A stretch of 9,805 bases of DNA, from the NCBI GenBank assembly GCA_003554685.1, contig PWHA01000188.1, positions 1 through 9,805 of the forward strand, read 5' to 3'. The translations under genes were made by a program, and so were the position numbers. This document shows, piece by piece, positions 6,365-9,805 of the stretch. A model generated the notes under the pieces. The model was not told where the DNA came from and ran no database searches. It saw nothing but the letters and a program-made list of their open reading frames with translations. Position 1 is the stretch's first letter; every line of letters begins with the position of its first letter. The stretch comes from Halanaerobiaceae bacterium. GTDB taxonomy: Bacteria; Bacillota; Halanaerobiia; Halanaerobiales; Halarsenatibacteraceae.

Positions 6365-7531
6365 ATGTGGCAGGAATCAAAACGACTGCAGGAAATATCA
6401 CTAGCGGATATCAGGGTGGTTTTTGACAGAGCCAATCAGCTGGAGGCTGAAGGTCGGGATATCATTCATATGGAGATCGGTCGGCCTGATTTTGATACCC
6501 CTGATATCATCAAGGAAAGCGCCAAAGATGCTCTGGATCAGGGAATGGTCCACTATACTTCCAATCACGGTCTGAAGCGACTGCGTGAAGTTTTTGCCGA
6601 GAAATTAAGCAGGGAGAATGGCATCGACGTTGGAGCAGAGGGCATTATTGTGACGACAGGGGCCATGATGGCTCTCAGCACCGCGGTGCTGGGACTGGTG
6701 GATGCTGGCGAGGAAGTTATGATTCCCTCTCCCGGCTACCCCTCCTTCTTTAAACAGGTCAGACTGGCCAACGCTATTCCGGTGGATGTGCCGCTCAGGA
6801 TGGAGCATAGTTTTCGCATCAACCGGGAAGTCCTGGAAAGAAGCTGCACTGACCGGACAAAGATGCTGATCATCAATTCGCCCAATAATCCCACCGGAGC
6901 AGTCCAGGACCGCCAGGCTCTGGAAGAGGTGGCAGAGTTTGCCCGGGAGAGAGATATTCTGGTTCTTTCTGATGAATGCTACGAGAAGTATGTTTTTGAA
7001 GGCGAGCATGTCAGTATAGCCAGCCTGCCGGGAATGCAGGAGCGGACGATCACAGTGCACAGCACCTCAAAGACCTATTCCATGACCGGCTGGCGGATTG
7101 GTTTTGTTGCAGCGCTGCCGGAAATAATCGATTCCATTGTTAAAGTACCCCAGAATATGATTCTTTCAGCAACTTCCTTTGCCCAGGCCGGCAGCATTAC
7201 CGCCTTTGAGCAGGGAGATGAACTGATTCAGCCCATGATAGAGGCCTTTGCCGAACGGAGAGAAATTGTTCTCAGCTATCTGGATAAGATGCCCGGTATT
7301 AGATTTGCCGAGCCCGGGGGAGGATTTTATGCCTTTCCCGATATCAGCGGAACCGGTTTGAAGCCGATGGAATTCTGTGAATATATTCTGGAAGAGGCTG
7401 GCGTGGCAGTAGTCCCCGGTGAGGATTTCGGAGAATCGGGCAAGGGGAAAATTAGGATTGCCTTTACCTGTTCCACCGAAGAAGTTGAAGAAGGAATGCA
7501 GCGGATGCTGGAAGCGGTAAAAAAGCTTTGA
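6365..7531 (+). CDS. PLP-dependent aminotransferase, aspartate aminotransferase family
   Basis: This is a fold-type I class I aminotransferase of 388 aa, normal length for the family. ATG 6365 follows AGGAGG (6351-6356) by 8 nt. Visible motifs: EIGRPDFDTP (37-46), the cofactor loop TTGAMMALS (97-105), SPGYPSF (122-128), SPNNPTGA (172-179), SDECYEKYVF (202-211) with D203 and Y206, STSKTYSMTGWRIGF (233-247) with PLP lysine K236, and R364 for the substrate carboxylate. It transfers an amino group between an amino acid and a 2-oxo acid in the cytoplasm. The donor could be aspartate, alanine or an aromatic or branched amino acid; sequence alone does not decide. It lies 52 bp after the class V gene and is probably in the same transcription unit. 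Confidence 0.9.
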   Translation: MWQESKRLQEISLADIRVVFDRANQLEAEGRDIIHMEIGRPDFDTPDIIKESAKDALDQGMVHYTSNHGLKRLREVFAEKLSRENGIDVGAEGIIVTTGAMMALSTAVLGLVDAGEEVMIPSPGYPSFFKQVRLANAIPVDVPLRMEHSFRINREVLERSCTDRTKMLIINSPNNPTGAVQDRQALEEVAEFARERDILVLSDECYEKYVFEGEHVSIASLPGMQERTITVHSTSKTYSMTGWRIGFVAALPEIIDSIVKVPQNMILSATSFAQAGSITAFEQGDELIQPMIEAFAERREIVLSYLDKMPGIRFAEPGGGFYAFPDISGTGLKPMEFCEYILEEAGVAVVPGEDFGESGKGKIRIAFTCSTEEVEEGMQRMLEAVKKL

Positions 7532-7551
7532 GGTTTTGTCAACCGGGGGAG

Positions 7552-7572
7552 ACTTGCCCGCTCGGGGCAAGT
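7552..7572 (+). terminator. Strong hairpin after the aminotransferase, no T tract
   Basis: ACTTGCCC (7552-7559) pairs perfectly with GGGCAAGT (7565-7572) around a GCTCG loop, 20 bp after the stop codon. The stem is GC-rich, but the following bases (TGCCGATG) are not a T run, so it is not a canonical intrinsic terminator. It may protect the 3' end or form part of the repeat array that begins here. Confidence 0.4.
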
Positions 7573-7822
7573 TGCCGATGTTCTAATAGTTACAATACCG
7601 CCCTGAGCCGGCCTGCTTCCACTATGGCAGGTGTTAACGATGTTCTAATAGTTATCCCCGATTAGTTACCCCCAATTAAAAAAGTGTGGACGATGTCTTG
7701 ATATTAGCAATTGCCCCCCATTTAACCCCCATTTAAAAATTGTGGACGATGTCTTGATATTAACAATTACCTCCCATTAAAAAACTGTGGACGAGGCCTC
7801 GATATTTAGCAACTAGTATAAG
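7571..7822. repeat. Five-unit degenerate tandem repeat with GACGATGTC core
   Basis: Units begin at 7571, 7631, 7684, 7741 and 7786 and are 37-60 bp long. Core forms are CCGATGTTCTAATAGTTA, AACGATGTTCTAATAGTTA, GGACGATGTCTTGATATTAG, the same with TTAA, and GGACGAGGCCTCGATATTTA. The middle units have C-rich tails followed by A runs. The core is a small inverted repeat: AAC-GAT-GTT in unit 2 and GAC-GAT-GTC in units 3 and 4, a paired change that keeps symmetry. Unit 5 contains the palindrome CGAGGCCTCG. Function is unknown. Confidence 0.75.
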
Positions 7823-7971
7823 ATATTTATAATTTATAGATTTTTTTCCAATTTTCACAGTAAAAAAAAGGATTTTATCTTTTCATGAAGAATATTAATT
7901 AACAGAAGTTTGTTATTATAGCAGTATACTGGATGGTGCTAAGACTGGAAAATACATAGGGGGATTTGATT
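7823..7971. other. AT-rich leader region of the barrel protein gene
   Basis: No gene is seen here. The stretch is AT-rich with T and A runs. TTAACA (7899-7904) and TATACT (7925-7930) resemble -35 and -10 boxes, but the 20-bp spacer is too long for confidence. AGGGGGA (7958-7964) is the ribosome site for the gene starting at 7972. Confidence 0.35.
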
Positions 7972-8508
7972 ATGAATAAATTACTTATTTTTGGCCTGCT
8001 TATTTCCATAATTTTGCTGGCAGCCCTGCTGCCGGTTCCTGCAGAAGCAGTCCGAATGAATCTGGAATTACAGGTTGGAAATCAATCTGGAAATCCGGGA
8101 TATGGATTGGATCTCTTACTTGGCATAGAAAACTGGTCAGCCGGTTTTACTTACTATCACCAGGAAGGAAATTACAGCAACATAAATATTTTGGGCAACT
8201 TTCACCTTCCCGACCATTATTTATTAGATTATTATACATATTTCATGCTTGGTTTAAGTCAGCTTGAATATGAAAATCCTCCTGAAAAATATAACGGTTT
8301 TATGCTGGGAGCCAATTTTGAACGTCATGTTACCCAGAATGTCCTGGCTCATACAGATTTCCGGGCAGGCATTTATCCGGGAAAACTGGCATTTTTTTAT
8401 GATGTGGGAGCCTCTTATATGTTTACTGAATATGTAGGAGCAAAAGCATCTTTTTTTGGACTTAATTCCGATTATGGCGGGGTAGTTGCTTTGAGAATTA
8501 ATTTTTAG
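7972..8508 (+). CDS. Exported small beta-barrel-like outer membrane protein
   Basis: The 178-aa product begins with a classic signal peptide: MNKLL, a long hydrophobic core (6-22), and a likely cleavage after AEA at residue 26. The ATG at 7972 is chosen because AGGGGGA ends 7 nt upstream; a TTG two codons earlier is less likely. The mature part shows about 8-10 short alternating segments rich in Tyr, Phe and Gly (for example YGLDLLLGIENWSAGFTYYH and FFYDVGASYMF), and ends in ALRINF with a terminal Phe, the pattern of outer membrane beta-barrels. This implies a cell with an outer membrane. No specific family is recognised, so the role (structural, adhesive or channel) is unknown. It stands alone between repeat-rich gaps. 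Confidence 0.7.
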   Translation: MNKLLIFGLLISIILLAALLPVPAEAVRMNLELQVGNQSGNPGYGLDLLLGIENWSAGFTYYHQEGNYSNINILGNFHLPDHYLLDYYTYFMLGLSQLEYENPPEKYNGFMLGANFERHVTQNVLAHTDFRAGIYPGKLAFFYDVGASYMFTEYVGAKASFFGLNSDYGGVVALRINF

Positions 8509-8638
8509 TATTATTAATATAGTACTATTAATATTTAAATCCTATTTTAGATTTTTTTAAACTATCTTACTAAATTTTATGCTTTTTTATGCTTAACCTT
8601 AATTTTATGCTTAACTTTTTTCTTTCTTTTTGCATTTT
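8507..8638. repeat. 14-bp duplication and AT-rich 3' region
   Basis: AGTATTATTAATAT (8507-8520, overlapping the stop codon) is followed directly by AGTACTATTAATAT (8521-8534). Further on, TTTTATGCTT-type blocks recur at about 8575-8615 within a T-rich stretch. No strong terminator stem is visible, and no gene. Confidence 0.55.
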
Positions 8639-8824
8639 TTACCTTGAACACAAGCTGTAATTTTTTCATTTATTGTTGTGTTCTGAAGGGACATGGGAAT
8701 TTACCTTGAACATTGGTCCATTTATTTTATATCTTGTTGTGCCCTTTCCGGGGCAGGCGGGTTTATCTTAAAAATAGTAGGTAAATTTTTCATTTCCTCT
8801 AGTGTCCCAAAAAGGCATTAAGGT
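8639..8824 (+). repeat. Two-hairpin tandem repeat, array B (3 units)
   Basis: Units of 62 bp start at 8639, 8701 and 8763 and belong to the same family as the array at 61-210. Unit 8763 shares AGGTAAATTTTTCAT and flanking AAAAATAG with unit 61. Hairpin 1: TTACCTTG (8639-8646) with CAAG-CT-GTAA (8651-8660), and TTATCT (8763-8768) with AGGTAA (8779-8784), where a U-G pair replaces C-G. Hairpin 2: TGTGTTCT with GGGACATG around GAA (8677-8695), and TGCCC with GGGCA (8740-8755); it is decayed in the last unit. The array ends about 50 bp before the lipoprotein start, a distance similar to that of array A before rnhB. Confidence 0.75.
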
Positions 8825-8877
8825 TTAATATCTTAATAAAAACAATTGATTAATTGATGATAGGGGAGGTACTTATT

Positions 8878-9138
8878 GTGAATAATGTGATAAAAAAATT
8901 AATGGCTTTATTTATTATACTAATATTTATGTTTACCCTTTCTGCCTGCGATAATATTTATTCAAGTACATTTTCTTTAGGTGGCAGAGTTATTGATCAG
9001 GAAACTGAAGAAGGAATTGAAGATGTAATAATTAGAGATATAAATGGGGATGAGGAAGAATATGCTAAAACCGATGAAGAGGGCAACTGGCAGTTAGTCG
9101 GACTCTCTGATGAAGCCAAAATAGAGGCAGTCAAATAA
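8878..9138 (+). CDS. Lipoprotein, N-terminal part before an in-frame stop
   Basis: The start is GTG 8878, eight bases after AGGGGAGG (8862-8869); the upstream in-frame ATG 8857 precedes that site and is unlikely. The 86-aa product has a lipoprotein signal: basic MNNVIKK, a hydrophobic stretch, and the lipobox LSAC with the lipidated cysteine at residue 24, so it is membrane-anchored and exported. From about residue 32 it begins a beta-sandwich-like repeat (GGRVIDQETEEGIEDVIIRD, then TDEEGNWQL), of the type seen in carboxypeptidase-regulatory-like domains. It stops at TAA 9136-9138 within this repeat, although the same frame stays open to the window end. As written it would be a truncated product. 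Confidence 0.7.
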   Translation: MNNVIKKLMALFIILIFMFTLSACDNIYSSTFSLGGRVIDQETEEGIEDVIIRDINGDEEEYAKTDEEGNWQLVGLSDEAKIEAVK

Positions 9139-9805
9139 GACTGGGTCTTTGAACCCTCTAGTTTAAGGAAAACAGAGTCTGATATGGAAATTGAATTCAA
9201 GGGCAACGGACTTAGATATAACATAGCCGGACAGGTAGTGGATCAAGAGGGAGAAGGCATTCAGGGTGTAGAGATAAAATTTGATTCATCAGAAGAAGAT
9301 TTTGATCCCGTAATAACTGATTCCGAAGGTAAATTTTCCAAGCAGGGCTTAATTGGTGAAGTAGAGTTATTGCCAGAAAAGGAGGACTGGGGCTTTTCCC
9401 CTTCAATTAAAACGGTAAACCAGGAAGATTTAGAGCTCAAATTCACAGCCAGCAACCTCAGATATAGAATTGCTGGACAGATAGTCGATGGTGATGGAAT
9501 AGGTGTTGAAGGAGTAGAGATAAAGTTTGATTCGCCAGCAGAGAACTATTCTCCTGTTACAACTGATGCCGAAGGAAGCTTTGACAAGCGGGATTTAATC
9601 GGTAAAGTAGAGCTGCGGCCTGAAAAAGAGTTCTGGGGCTTTTCACCAACTTCAAAAATAGTAGACCAGGAAGATTTAAATATCGAATTCACAGCCAGCA
9701 GTGCCTTTTATACTGTTTCCGGACAGGTAATCAACGAACATGGCGAAGCGATAAATGACATTATTGGGTTATCCTACTCAGATGAGGATGGAAATATTTC
9801 TGGAA
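9139..9805 (+). pseudogene. Continuation of the lipoprotein gene after a nonsense codon (partial)
   Basis: After the TAA at 9136 the same frame has no stop for 222 codons and runs off the window. It encodes tandem 82-residue repeats at 9211-9456 and 9457-9702, plus a partial copy from 9703. Each repeat has GQ(V/I)VD, GVEIKFDS, TD(S/A)EG, a (L/P)EKE-xWGFSP segment and EDLx(L/I)(K/E)FTAS. In the first copy (8971-9210) the position of EKEDW reads K-stop-DW, so TAA stands where a GAA or GAG codon would be expected. A single base change, a sequencing error, or readthrough could explain it. No ribosome site supports a restart at ATG 9184. The domains look like carboxypeptidase-regulatory-like beta-sandwiches, probably cell-surface exposed. 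Confidence 0.7.
9211..9805 (+). repeat. 246-bp in-frame tandem repeat (82-aa domain)
   Basis: Copies at 9211-9456 and 9457-9702 are both exactly 246 bp and share long identical stretches such as GAGATAAA(A/G)TTTGATTC and CAGGAAGATTTA. A divergent third copy starts at 9703 with a shortened loop (NDIIGLSYSDEDG). An older, more diverged copy precedes them at 8971-9210. Equal length and high identity point to recent domain duplication. Confidence 0.85.

Noticed and set aside
9212..9455. Minus-strand ORFs opposite the lipoprotein repeats
   Set aside because: They are shadows of the repeat domain; two different frames are open opposite the same repeat and neither has a start signal.
1..9805. Transposon, integrase, tRNA or rRNA gene
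   Set aside because: No transposase-like protein, terminal inverted repeats with target duplications, tRNA cloverleaf or rRNA motif was seen on either strand.

Overview
The window reads as a chromosomal segment of a diderm Firmicute, most like the halophilic Halanaerobiales. This placement is inference. It rests on four things: strong GGAGG-type ribosome binding sites, an RNase HII with the Bacillus-type N-terminal domain, a QueT-type ECF substrate-binding subunit, and an exported protein that looks like an outer-membrane beta-barrel ending in phenylalanine. All confident genes are on the + strand. The genes are moderately GC-rich, while the gaps and several in-gene inserts are visibly AT-rich.

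Layout. 61-210 holds a tandem repeat in which each unit can fold into two hairpins. 259-1389 is rnhB (RNase HII) with an unusual His/Asn/Asp/Lys-rich N-terminal extension. 1400-1462 is a 15-bp tandem repeat that could encode a Tyr-rich peptide. 1483-1947 is queT, a queuosine-precursor transporter subunit. 1948-2324 is a gap packed with three unrelated tandem repeats. 2325-7531 carries four consecutive pyridoxal-phosphate enzymes: a threonine/serine dehydratase-like fold-II enzyme, a class I/II aminotransferase resembling the VioD group, a class V aminotransferase swollen by low-complexity inserts, and an aspartate-aminotransferase-family enzyme. The first two overlap by one base. Together they suggest an amino-acid catabolic or interconversion unit, but the substrates cannot be read from sequence. 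7552-7822 holds a hairpin and a five-unit repeat. 7972-8508 is the small beta-barrel protein. 8639-8824 is a second array of the two-hairpin repeat. 8878 to the window end is a lipoprotein gene made of 82-residue beta-sandwich-like repeats and interrupted by one in-frame TAA.

The most unusual theme is pervasive short tandem repetition. Nearly every gap carries its own repeat family, and at least two (probably three) conserved enzymes carry extra low-complexity segments that keep the frame. The best candidate for something undescribed is the two-hairpin repeat. It occurs as six diverged units at two sites 8.5 kb apart, and its sequence differences largely preserve pairing, including G-U pairs that make sense only for RNA made from the + strand.
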